Shown in pieces: positions 56,131 through 64,000 of a stretch of DNA of 64,000 nucleotides. Positions within the stretch are counted from its first letter, which is position 1; each line of letters starts with the position of its first letter. The notes under the pieces were generated by a model that did not search any database, was not told the DNA's origin, and was given only the letters and a program-made list of their open reading frames with translations. A program made the translations under genes and the position numbers. This stretch comes from Eutreptiella sp. 'Long Island Sound 2002' (lineage: Eukaryota > Euglenozoa > Euglenophyceae > Eutreptiales > Eutreptiaceae), in contig OZ038383.1 in assembly GCA_964036045.1 (NCBI GenBank), forward strand, positions 93,256,086 to 93,320,085, read 5' to 3'.

Positions 56131-56575
56131 TGTCCTGGGCCCCGTGGCTGCTGTTCACCGGTGTGCTCGCCCCGTGTGTCGTGTTGCGTGTACGGCGTCC
56201 TCGGCCTCCTGGCTCCTGTTCACCGCTATGCACGCCCTCTGAGTGGTGTTGCGTGCACCGTTTCCTGGGCTTCCTGGCTCCTGCTCAGCGGCGTGCACGC
56301 TCTGCGTGTGGTGTTGCGGGTGCGGTGTCCTGGGCCGCTTGGTCCCTGTTCTCCGTTGTGCACGCTCGCTGTGTGTTGTTGCGTGCGCGGTGTCCTGGGC
56401 CGCTTGGCTCCTGTTCACCGGTGTGCCTGCCTCGGTGCGCTGTGTCGTGTGTACGGTCTCCTGGGCCCCTTGGCTCCTGTTCACCGGCTTGCACGCTTTG
56501 TGCGCGGTGTTGTATGTGCGGTGTCCTGGGCCTCCTGGCTCCTGTTAACCGGTGCGCGTGCTCGCTGTGTGCTCC
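56131..56575 (-). repeat. 65-bp tandem repeat, about seven units
   Basis: The landmark GTCCTGGGCC-type sequence recurs near 56131, 56196, 56261, 56326, 56391, 56456 and 56521, a steady 65-bp period. Each unit includes TGGCTCCTGTTCACCGG. Confidence 0.85.
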
Positions 56576-56744
56576 TCGCATGCTTCCTATCCCCCTCCCT
56601 CTTCCTCGCTTGTACTAGTGCATGCTCTCCGTGTCTGCCCTCCTGCTTTTTCCTGCCGCCGCCTTCTCGTCCTCGTGGCGCCCCTGGCGTTTGCATTTGA
56701 GTCTCCGTCCGTGTTAGTCCGCTCTTTTGGCCTCTCCGGAGAGG

Positions 56745-56845
56745 TAGAGTGGTGGAGTGATGGAGCGGTGGAGTGGTGGAGTGGTGGAGTGGTGGAGTGG
56801 TGGAGTGGTGGAGTGGTGGAGGAGGAGGAGGAGGAGGAGGAGGAG
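56745..56845 (-). repeat. GGTGGAGTG and GGA microsatellites
   Basis: About nine 9-bp units followed by about eight GGA units. Low complexity; the frames here are not genes. Confidence 0.9.
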
Positions 56846-57148
56846 CGCCTGCCGCGGTCCCACGTACGGTGAGCCTTGGCGTCGTCCCTCGGGGGCCCGA
56901 CGCAGGCTCTGCCGAGGGAGTCCTCCGTCTTACCTCCGCTAGAGCAAGACGAATCTCGTCGCACACCTGAGAACGCTCCTCCCAGCAGGCCGTCTGGGTC
57001 ACAACGTCGGCGTACGACAACGCTACGGTTCGATCTGCTCTCCGGTCCCGGCCACCAACCGCTCCGACCTGTCCTGGATCCACCCGAGCCAGCGTTCCAA
57101 GATCAACGGGCACGGAAGATGTGGGTCTCCCGGGGCATCACCTCCGAC

Positions 57149-60100
57149 TTAGAACGCCGCCAGACAAGGAGCGCGGTCCGGCACGACTGCGCGCAGCACC
57201 GGAGCGGTCCGGGCGCGTGAGGCCGAGGACGGGTCACGGCCGGGGACAGGGCCACGGGGCGGGCCGACCCATGGCCACCTGCATGTCCTTGAAGACCGTG
57301 CGGGGTCTTGGGAAGCCGCAGTGAGGATGGCCGAGAACGCGGAATGTAGTGCGGCACACCACGAGGGGATCACATCCCCACAGAGGCCGGCCTCCAGGCT
57401 CCGTCCATTGCCACCGTAATGGATGGCCCAGAGGCGGCGTCGAGCTGGGAGATGAGGGGCAAGCCCGTGCCGTCCGAGACTGTCCAAGATGATCACGTCA
57501 TGGGCATTCAGCTCAATCTCCTGCCGCACGGTCGGCGGAATCTGGTTCGTCTCGTTGTACACATACAGGACGCGGTACGGACTGTGCCTGTTCCGGGTGG
57601 AGATGACGGACTTCACTTTAGGGGCCAGGAGGAGGTCCCCTGATAGCCAGAGTCCTAGGAGGACGTCCCAGGCCGGCCACCTGCCCGAGCCGGGCGTTGG
57701 GGCCCAGTTGGCAACGTGATACCACTCTGGCGGTGGGTTGTTGGCGAGGGACTGGTTCACGGGGACCCGCGGCAAGGGGGAGAGGTGGTCGGCAAGAGGT
57801 AGGACGGGCACCGCGTGCCGCTTATGTAGGAGGACGGTAGTGAGAACGACGTCGCAGAGTAGGCGACGGAGACGCGCAGGACGCAGACCCCTGTGCAGCA
57901 GGGCATCCCTGTGTGGCGTGGAGATGGCTCCGAGACGGCCAATAGTGTAGCTTGCGATGGTGTAGTGGGCCGGGGAGCCATCCACAGCCAGTATGAACGG
58001 CTCGTCCCCCCAAAGGACGAGGGTGCCCCAAGCAGTGGGCGTACAGTGGCGCCAGGCATGGCACCTCTGAGAGAGTCGGGCCGCAAGCCACCGATGGTAG
58101 TGGGCGCGGATGAGCGGGTCTAGCGGGCATGAGTGGAGGTGGTCCCGGGGGGCGGGCATGGTGCAGAGGGGGCAGGACGCGTCCCTCGGAGGGAACAGGG
58201 AGAGGCGGATGCCGGTGACCGTGAGGTGGTCCCCCCATGTGATGAGGCCGTGGCTGACGATGTTGGCGTACTCGTTGAGGTCGGGGCGGCGCTGAGGCGG
58301 GGGGGACGCAGAGTAGGCGTGGTGGGAGGCGAGCAAGGCGCGGCGCGCGTGGGGCACGGCGTCGTGGACCTGGAGGCCCGCGTGGGAGAAGCAGACGCGG
58401 GGTTGCTGTAGGGGGCCGAGCCATCCCACGGCGTCTGGGCAAGTGTCCGCAGCTTGCCCTGCCGCTTCGTCCACCTGGTCCAGCAGGGCATCGAGCCAGG
58501 TGCCGGCGATATGGGAATAGAGTTGACGGGGAGGGGCGTGACCGTGGGCCATGTCGCGACACGATCTTATGAGATCTCCTTGTAGCGAGTCCTCCGGCTC
58601 GCGGCGCCCTTCCTGCGCTGTGATGTACCCTTTACAGTCTGCAAAGTGCCACGCACCGGACCGGAAGCTGATGGCAGGGTCGGCTGAAGGCCCCTTGGCG
58701 GTGAGGGCCACCCATGCCGTGTACAGCTCCGCCGTGTAGGCGTTGTCCAGCCTCAAGGGGATGGGGACGGGGTACACGTGGTACCGGAGGGTGACGGGGC
58801 AGAACACCGCCACTGCCCCGCCGCAGCGCCGGGTCTTCGGGCACCACGACGCGTCGTGGAGGATCCCATAGTTCTCAGGGAGCCAGGAGAACGTGAAGAC
58901 TGTCGCAGTCACCGCTTGGCAGCGTCTAACCGGGGGGACGGTGCCGACCGGCGGAGTGGGGCGGGGCGAGGCCCGGGGCCACCCCTTCCGTCGCGCGTCC
59001 TCTGTACTGCGATGGCCTGCAAGCATCCACGCGTGGGTGTCCTGGACCTCGAGTCCGGGTGACGACAGGGCCAGCACATGGGGGGTGTGGTGTGGCAGAT
59101 GGCTGTCAGGGGGTAAGTGGATGGCGATGTCGCACCGGTGGCAAAGGGCGACAAATAGATCGTGGTCCGTGGGGTGTGCGGTGCACCGGAGCCCGAGCTC
59201 TGGGGTGAGGCAGGGCTGGGAAGGATGGAACCGCCAGAGGGCAGTCAGGAGCCCGTGGCGCGTGGACCGGCAGACCAGGGAGTTGGGGTGGTTCAGGTGC
59301 CGGATGTAGACGCCGAAGAAGTTAGTAAACCCAACGACCGGCGCCGGGGGGATACCGACTCCCCCTTCGGGGACCTCGCGGAGGAAGTGAGCAGAGGCGG
59401 AGAGGGCCCACCCAGCGGTGGCGCGCATGGCCGAGGCGGTCATGGCGTCCAGCACGCGCAGGGCCCCGTAGGAGGGGGGGGGGACACTGGTAAACCAGTT
59501 GACCGTCCCATGACACTTGGCGGTATACATGGCGAGGGGGTAGTGGGCGGGGAGTCGCGGGGCGCGGAGCGCCCGGCACGCAGCGCGGGTGCTCGAGAAC
59601 AGGCGCCTGGAGTCGACGGGATGGAAGAGGTGGGGAAGGGCATGGCGGCCAAGGACGCGGACGTAGTCCTGGCTCGTGGCACATCGCACGGGGTGACCAT
59701 TGAGGAATACCGTGTCGTTGAGGAAATAGACCTGACCATCGCGCATGTCGGTGCCGACCAAGACTGTTTTGGTCGGGTCAGAGTGGAGGTTGGTGAGGCG
59801 GCCCGCCCTCTCAATGCCGCTGGCGAGGGCGGGCAAGTGGCAACGGTCGCCGGGCAGCCACTGGGTATCATCCATCAGGAGAACCCGGTTCAGCGGGCCC
59901 GCGGGGGTGTCGGTGGGGGGGACGGAACGGCAGGCTTCGTGCCCCCGAACTTCGCCATATATGCAGTACTTCATGCCGGACACGGGGCACCCTTGCCCCG
60001 TGCCGGCCCCCAACCGGGTGGAGGATGGAGAGCGACCGTCAGCCCCCCCCATGTGCACCTCAAGGGCGCGGTCATGGTGCTGAAGGGTCGCGGCGTCGGC

Positions 60101-62035
60101 TGGGGAGATCCCTGCGGCGGTGAGGACGGCGTACTCGGTGGTGTGGTTGATGGAGCCATACGCGTGGCGGACATCGTCCGACAGGACCCACGCTTCGAGG
60201 CGCCTGCGCCAGCGGTCCCACCATACATCGTGTAGGACGCGGAGTAGCTCCACGGAGGAGCAGTGCGGGGACATCCCGAACTGGTAGGGCGGCAGGATGC
60301 CGCCCTGAACCAGGCGGGGCTGGTAGTGGTCCTTGATGAGGGCGGCCGTGAGTTTCCATATCGTGGCCAGATTGGTCAGCGGCCTGCTGTTTGCAATGGG
60401 GCCGTGCGGCGTCTTTTTCGGAAGGTTGATGAAATCTGCAGAGTGTGCCTGGGGCACCGGTACCCCACGGAGAATACTGTTGATCAGGTTCACGATCGTC
60501 GCAAATTGGGCATCCTCCAATTGTCCGAACAGCCGGTACGCCAGTAAATCGTGGTACGGCACAGTGGCCGCCGCCCGGCGGATGATGGCTCGCAGGTTTG
60601 CGGTGGTGGCGTTGGGTGGTGGGCCGAGCGGCCTGCCCTCCCATCCCGTGATGGTCCGGACGCGCGCGAGTGAGAGCGCCTCAAGAGGGGCAAGGTGCCT
60701 TTGGCGCAGCTGGTCCAACGCAACGGCGGCTTGTTGATGGAGAGGTACCGGGACGCCTACCACGTAGACCGGATCCGCCGGGGGTACATAGCGCGCCCCT
60801 AACGTGCGGCGGTAGTCCACTTTGGTGGGCTGGCCAGGGGCAGCGGGTAGGGGCGCCAGCCCTACATCCTTCTCCAGAAGGAGAACGTCCCAGGCCGCTC
60901 GGATGCGTTCTTTGAGGCGGGCGACCTCCACGAGGTGCGACGATTGGGATGCCCAATCCGGGTAGGCGGGGTTGTAGCGTTGAAGGTTGGTGACGTGGAC
61001 ACGTATCGTCGACGGTACCGGCTGGCTGGGGACGGGGGGCCCGTAGGCAGCCGTAGCTGCGGCGTATAGCGCTGAGGTCACCTCGGTATAGCGTGGCTGC
61101 GTTTGGGGCGCGCCTGGGGGCGGCGTAGTGAGTTCGGCCCGAAAAGTGTCGTTGAGGGTGCGGAGCTGGCTGGCAAGGGGCTCCCGCGGGATGGGGAAGC
61201 GGCCCTTTTTCGAAGGGCACACCAATTGGGGCGCTGGCGGGAGGTCATGGAGGGTGGCAATCACGGGTAGGTGGTCAGATGGGAAACTGGAATCGGAGCG
61301 CACCTCCGTGGTGTGGGCTCCTTCCGAAGGGGCGCGGAGGAAGATGTGGTCCAGGGCACCGGCGAAACCTTGCGGGCTCACCCACGTGGGGGCCTCCGCA
61401 AGGGGGCGCAGACGGCGCATCCCAAGGCGCGTGAGCGTGGGGAGGACGAGGTCACAGAGGGAGGTAGGGGAGACAGGGAGGTGCGAGACCCAGCGGCAGT
61501 TGGCGTTCAGGTCCCCTGTCAGGACAACCACTCTAGCCGGGGTGAGGAGGAGGTACGGGTACACCCAATCCAGGATTTCTTGGAGGGTGTCGAGGTTCCG
61601 GTCGGCGGGGAGATACACGTTGGCGTGGCAGTGGGTCACGCCAGCCATGGTGAAGTGTGTGACGAGGGCTCTTCCCGACAGGTGGGCGCTGTTGCTGGTC
61701 ACGACCAGGTCCGGGGTCCTGTAGAGGAGAGTGGCACATCCCCCAGCCACTCTTGCTGGTGCCTGGATGGTGTGGTACAGGGGGTGCACCCGTTGGATGA
61801 TCAGGGGTCCCGCTTCTTGAACATGCAGGGCTAGCGGGTACTGGCACTCGCGCACCAGGACGTCCAGGGCGCGGAGCTTAGGTCGCAGGGACATCTGCAC
61901 GTTGAGGGTCATCACGTCCGGGCGGGGCGACACGTGGCCGGTGGGGGGGGGACCAGGGCAGGAGCCGGCGGCGGTGGAGTGCTGGGTTAGCTTGCGGTCC
62001 ACGGCTGCGGGGAGGGCGCAAGGCAGGCCTCGCAT
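57149..62035 (-). CDS. LINE-B ORF2: APE endonuclease, reverse transcriptase, RNase H, peptidase-like tail
   Basis: 1,628 codons without interruption; ATG at 62035-62033 immediately follows the TGA of the upstream ORF, so coupled reinitiation is plausible. Residues 42-260: APE endonuclease (TLNVQ with N45, QE with E74, GDLNAN D175/N177, SDHLPV D254/H255), which nicks target DNA. Residues about 535-760: RT (NSRPLTNL, LSDDVRHAYGSI with motif A, GTGQGCPVSG, catalytic LMDD at 720-723 instead of YADD). Residues 1061-1182: RNase H (D1061, E1103, D1133, D1182). Residues 1288-1303: CPLC...HLHSC zinc motif. Residues 1455-1570: a possible C48-like peptidase tail (H1484, DSL 1518-1520, C1552). Stop is TAA. 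Target-primed reverse transcription in the nucleus is the expected role. Confidence 0.9.
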   Translation of the reverse strand: MRGLPCALPAAVDRKLTQHSTAAGSCPGPPPTGHVSPRPDVMTLNVQMSLRPKLRALDVLVRECQYPLALHVQEAGPLIIQRVHPLYHTIQAPARVAGGCATLLYRTPDLVVTSNSAHLSGRALVTHFTMAGVTHCHANVYLPADRNLDTLQEILDWVYPYLLLTPARVVVLTGDLNANCRWVSHLPVSPTSLCDLVLPTLTRLGMRRLRPLAEAPTWVSPQGFAGALDHIFLRAPSEGAHTTEVRSDSSFPSDHLPVIATLHDLPPAPQLVCPSKKGRFPIPREPLASQLRTLNDTFRAELTTPPPGAPQTQPRYTEVTSALYAAATAAYGPPVPSQPVPSTIRVHVTNLQRYNPAYPDWASQSSHLVEVARLKERIRAAWDVLLLEKDVGLAPLPAAPGQPTKVDYRRTLGARYVPPADPVYVVGVPVPLHQQAAVALDQLRQRHLAPLEALSLARVRTITGWEGRPLGPPPNATTANLRAIIRRAAATVPYHDLLAYRLFGQLEDAQFATIVNLINSILRGVPVPQAHSADFINLPKKTPHGPIANSRPLTNLATIWKLTAALIKDHYQPRLVQGGILPPYQFGMSPHCSSVELLRVLHDVWWDRWRRRLEAWVLSDDVRHAYGSINHTTEYAVLTAAGISPADAATLQHHDRALEVHMGGADGRSPSSTRLGAGTGQGCPVSGMKYCIYGEVRGHEACRSVPPTDTPAGPLNRVLLMDDTQWLPGDRCHLPALASGIERAGRLTNLHSDPTKTVLVGTDMRDGQVYFLNDTVFLNGHPVRCATSQDYVRVLGRHALPHLFHPVDSRRLFSSTRAACRALRAPRLPAHYPLAMYTAKCHGTVNWFTSVPPPSYGALRVLDAMTASAMRATAGWALSASAHFLREVPEGGVGIPPAPVVGFTNFFGVYIRHLNHPNSLVCRSTRHGLLTALWRFHPSQPCLTPELGLRCTAHPTDHDLFVALCHRCDIAIHLPPDSHLPHHTPHVLALSSPGLEVQDTHAWMLAGHRSTEDARRKGWPRASPRPTPPVGTVPPVRRCQAVTATVFTFSWLPENYGILHDASWCPKTRRCGGAVAVFCPVTLRYHVYPVPIPLRLDNAYTAELYTAWVALTAKGPSADPAISFRSGAWHFADCKGYITAQEGRREPEDSLQGDLIRSCRDMAHGHAPPRQLYSHIAGTWLDALLDQVDEAAGQAADTCPDAVGWLGPLQQPRVCFSHAGLQVHDAVPHARRALLASHHAYSASPPPQRRPDLNEYANIVSHGLITWGDHLTVTGIRLSLFPPRDASCPLCTMPAPRDHLHSCPLDPLIRAHYHRWLAARLSQRCHAWRHCTPTAWGTLVLWGDEPFILAVDGSPAHYTIASYTIGRLGAISTPHRDALLHRGLRPARLRRLLCDVVLTTVLLHKRHAVPVLPLADHLSPLPRVPVNQSLANNPPPEWYHVANWAPTPGSGRWPAWDVLLGLWLSGDLLLAPKVKSVISTRNRHSPYRVLYVYNETNQIPPTVRQEIELNAHDVIILDSLGRHGLAPHLPARRRLWAIHYGGNGRSLEAGLCGDVIPSWCAALHSAFSAILTAASQDPARSSRTCRWPWVGPPRGPVPGRDPSSASRARTAPVLRAVVPDRAPCLAAF

Positions 62036-62527
62036 TCACTTGCAGAGGTGCCGGTGGCGGTACGTGGCCGCTATCGCCAAGACACTGGCCCGGGTGAGGC
62101 CTGTGGCTGTGATGGAGACACGGCTGTGTAGGGATTGTGGGAGGATCACGTGGTGGTGCTCGGGCAAGATGAAAGAGGTGGGTGGCAGGCCCTTGCGGCA
62201 GAGCTGCAACTGATGGGAGCCCGCCACCTGCACACAGTGCACGGCGCCCACTAACGACAGAACGTCACGGGGCCAGGGGTCTGCCCCGCTGCACGCCCGG
62301 TAGTAGTGCACACCCACCGGCAGGTGCAGGCACATTTCGAGGGCGTAGGGGGGCGTGATGAACTGGGCAGTGCCCGGGGCCGGCACCGGTACCAGGCCCC
62401 ACTCTCTGGGGGGGGAGCTGGGAGTGTATGCGCACAGGTGCAGGTCCCGGACATGGGGGACGCCGTCGAGGTGAGAGTGGCGGAGCTGAGACACGGCGTC
62501 TGGGATGTCCTCGTTGCGCCCCGCCAT
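62036..62527 (-). CDS. LINE-B small ORF between ORF1 and ORF2
   Basis: 163 codons from ATG 62527-62525, 8 bases after the ORF1 TAA, ending in a TGA that directly precedes the ORF2 ATG. It contains several Cys and His (LHLCAYTPSSPPREWG, CVQVAGSHQLQLCRKGLPPT, ILPEHHHVILPQSLHSR) but no motif I can name. The tight spacing with both neighbours argues that it is translated as part of a polycistronic LINE RNA. It could also be the C-terminal part of ORF1 separated by a recent stop, or an accessory factor. Confidence 0.6.
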   Translation of the reverse strand: MAGRNEDIPDAVSQLRHSHLDGVPHVRDLHLCAYTPSSPPREWGLVPVPAPGTAQFITPPYALEMCLHLPVGVHYYRACSGADPWPRDVLSLVGAVHCVQVAGSHQLQLCRKGLPPTSFILPEHHHVILPQSLHSRVSITATGLTRASVLAIAATYRHRHLCK

Positions 62528-62535
62528 GTCCTGGG

Positions 62536-63903
62536 TTACCGGTCTCGCGGATGCCGACCGAAGTACGGCTGGTAGCGGTGGGGGTCGGCTGGGGGGCTCC
62601 AGGGCGGGGGAGCGTAGGGGTTGTGGGCCATGGCCACTCGGGGGTCGTGGGGGTCTCCCAAGTACGGGTAGGGCTGGAGGGGGGCTGCTGCATGGTGGTC
62701 GTGGCGTCTGGAATGCGCTTGGGGTTCATCGCGGTACGCGCTACGACGCCTCGGCGGCGGGCTGTCGTGGCGATGGCCTGGGCTGCGGCGGCGGGATGGG
62801 GATCGGTCGGAGCGGCGGGGGCTGTACCTGCGCTGATATTTGGAGTCTGGTTCTCCGTCCGATCCGGACGTTGCCGTAAGGTCCACCTGATCGTCAGGGT
62901 CCCGTGGACGGCGCTGCTTCCCGCGGCTTCCCCGATGAGTCTTCCGGGGCGGATGGTCTCGGTCAGGGTCAGGCACCCAGGGCGTGAACGGTTGTTTCTT
63001 CGATTCGGCCCATGTCACTCGCCAGCCACGAGCCGTGTGCTGCCTCGTCAGTCGCATGCCGCGCTCGTACTCTGCTGGTCGGATTCCGACGATTGTGAAC
63101 TTGGATGTATGGTTCAATTGTTCTTCAGTAATGGAGGAAAGGCCTGCACCAAATTTATCCCGAAGGATACCACCGAGGAGTCCTGCATCAACTTCACCGG
63201 ACGGCGGATCGTCGACTTCTTGCCAGCCGACCCACAGGGCTTTCGAGAAAACTTGCGGATCAATTTTTTGGGGCGTATACCCCTTCTTTTTCGCTGCGCC
63301 CTGTGCCTGGTTGGCGGCTGCAGCTTCTGCTGGGGAGGTGGCTGGGCTGTCAGAAACCCGTTGGACTGCAGGGGGGTTGGAGAGGAAGGAGCGCAGGACT
63401 TCCGCGATGCCGGGCAGGCTGGGCGCGTGGCTGTGGACCCAGGCCCACTGTTCCCGAATCGGCGACTGCGGGAGGGTGTTGACTTTCGCGCCGTACTGGC
63501 GGAAGAGCTGGAGGTGGAGCGCGTGCGCAACCTCGTCCTCACAGCCCTTGGGGATCTCTGGGATCCACTCCAGCAGGGCGGTCAGGGCGGCATCAGCAGG
63601 CGACGGCAGAGACGGCGGCGGCTGGGCAGCCGCGCCCGGTGCCCGAAAGGCAGAGACCGCCCTCGGCTTAGGGATCGGGTCCGGGACAGCGAACGACAAT
63701 TCGGGTGCACGCGCAGGGGTCTCCGGGGCCGGCACGGCGCTTGGCGCGGCCATAGCCCTACGGAAGACGTCGGCCAACTCCTCGAGGTTGGGTGCCTGGG
63801 GCGAGGTGAGAACTGCTGCGGCGAGGATGACCGGCACGAGGACCAGGAACTGCTGAGACCTGGGGGGAGGCAGCTCGAATGAAGCCGGAACGGTACTGCA
63901 CAC
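62536..63903 (-). CDS. LINE-B ORF1, Gag-like with RS-rich tail
   Basis: Open from a TAG at 63931-63933 to TAA at 62536-62538. The listed frame opens at a GTG; the first ATG is at 63756 (MAAPSAVPAPETPARAPELS), giving about 406 residues, and is the likelier start. The N-terminal half is Pro/Ala-rich, then helices (ADAALTALLEWIPEIPKGCE, REQWAWVHSHAPSLPGIAEV) that could be an RNA-binding or multimerisation region, a central AEYERGMRLTRQHTARGWRV block, and a C-terminal acidic then Arg/Ser-rich domain (RYSPRRSDRSPSRRRSPGHR). ORF1 proteins bind LINE RNA and help cDNA priming. No CCHC knuckle or RRM is seen. Confidence 0.75.
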   Translation of the reverse strand: MCSTVPASFELPPPRSQQFLVLVPVILAAAVLTSPQAPNLEELADVFRRAMAAPSAVPAPETPARAPELSFAVPDPIPKPRAVSAFRAPGAAAQPPPSLPSPADAALTALLEWIPEIPKGCEDEVAHALHLQLFRQYGAKVNTLPQSPIREQWAWVHSHAPSLPGIAEVLRSFLSNPPAVQRVSDSPATSPAEAAAANQAQGAAKKKGYTPQKIDPQVFSKALWVGWQEVDDPPSGEVDAGLLGGILRDKFGAGLSSITEEQLNHTSKFTIVGIRPAEYERGMRLTRQHTARGWRVTWAESKKQPFTPWVPDPDRDHPPRKTHRGSRGKQRRPRDPDDQVDLTATSGSDGEPDSKYQRRYSPRRSDRSPSRRRSPGHRHDSPPPRRRSAYRDEPQAHSRRHDHHAAAPLQPYPYLGDPHDPRVAMAHNPYAPPPWSPPADPHRYQPYFGRHPRDR

Positions 63904-64000
63904 GGCGTTGGCGAACGTTGGCGGCGTGGACTAGAGGCCGTGGAGTCTGGTGGCGATGGACAGGAGGGGGGGAACCGACCTGATGAAGTTGTTGAGCCGA
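63904..64000 (-). other. LINE-B sequence upstream of ORF1
   Basis: Minus-strand leader or ORF1 upstream region with a TAG at 63931-63933. The 5' end of the element is not reached in the window. Confidence 0.5.

Larger units (their letters stand above)
55027..57148 (-). other. LINE-B 3' UTR
   Basis: Long GC-rich non-coding region with a 154-bp duplication (units at 55821 and 55975), a 65-bp array (56131-56570) and a GGTGGAGTG/GGA microsatellite (56745-56845). Its 3' part holds CAGGGGTCGCCAGGGGAAC near 55105-55125 on the minus strand, resembling ACAGGGGCGACGCCAGGGGG of LINE-A and LINE-D. Confidence 0.65.
54992..64000 (-). mobile_element. LINE-B, nearly complete non-LTR retrotransposon
   Basis: On the minus strand: ORF1 (RS-rich), a small ORF, ORF2 (APE endonuclease, RT, RNase H, zinc motif, peptidase-like tail), a ~2.1-kb 3' UTR with tandem repeats and a (CTTA)n tail. 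All three ORFs are uninterrupted. The 5' end lies at or beyond the window edge. This is the best candidate for a recently active element in the window. Confidence 0.9.

Overview
This is eukaryotic nuclear DNA made almost entirely of retrotransposons, many nested or truncated. No intact host gene is visible. Chromodomain-bearing Ty3/gypsy elements, LINEs with APE endonuclease plus RNase H, and a fragment of a PPi-dependent phosphofructokinase gene suggest an alga or another protist. A prasinophyte-type green alga is my best guess, with low confidence and no rRNA or host gene to test it.

Layout. 1-9126 (+): the 3' part of a LINE ('LINE-A') with an RNase H ORF, an overlapping ORF that looks like a C48-type cysteine peptidase, a Pro/Arg-Ser-rich low-complexity stretch, an embedded phosphofructokinase pseudogene, a low-complexity 3' UTR and an (ACCT)n tail. 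9127-9707: a spacer holding a retroelement protease remnant. 9708-15960 (-): the tandem-repeat 3' region of another LINE ('LINE-C'). 16581-29492 (-): a complete 12.9-kb chromovirus ('Ty3-1') with two 344-bp LTRs, primer-binding site, polypurine tract, gag, protease, a methyltransferase-like module, RT, RNase H, integrase and chromodomain. It is flanked on both sides by gag fragments of another, probably older element. 31399-36882 (+): a LINE 3' region ('LINE-D') with a 1,654-base stretch that contains no T, a 186-bp tandem array and a 3' terminus shared with LINE-A. 37-38.7 kb (-): a degenerate coiled-coil ORF. 39.7-41.9 kb (+): a truncated copy of a second chromovirus family ('Ty3-2'). 43.8-53.5 kb (+): a nearly full-length but decayed Ty3-2 copy, interrupted at 46840-48545 by a DNA transposon with terminal inverted repeats and a 5-bp target duplication. 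54992-64000 (-): an almost complete LINE ('LINE-B') with three ORFs, including an uninterrupted 1,628-codon ORF2, and a (CTTA)n 3' tail.

The parts work as independent mobile elements. LINE-B looks young (open ORFs). Ty3-1 is complete but carries stops and frameshifts, and its LTRs are about 97% identical by eye. Ty3-2 is older, with many stops and an insertion. The main points for follow-up are the T-free LINE tail, a putative C48-like peptidase module shared by two LINEs, a DIRS-type methyltransferase-like module in both Ty3 families, and the transposon with repeated 16-bp palindromes.
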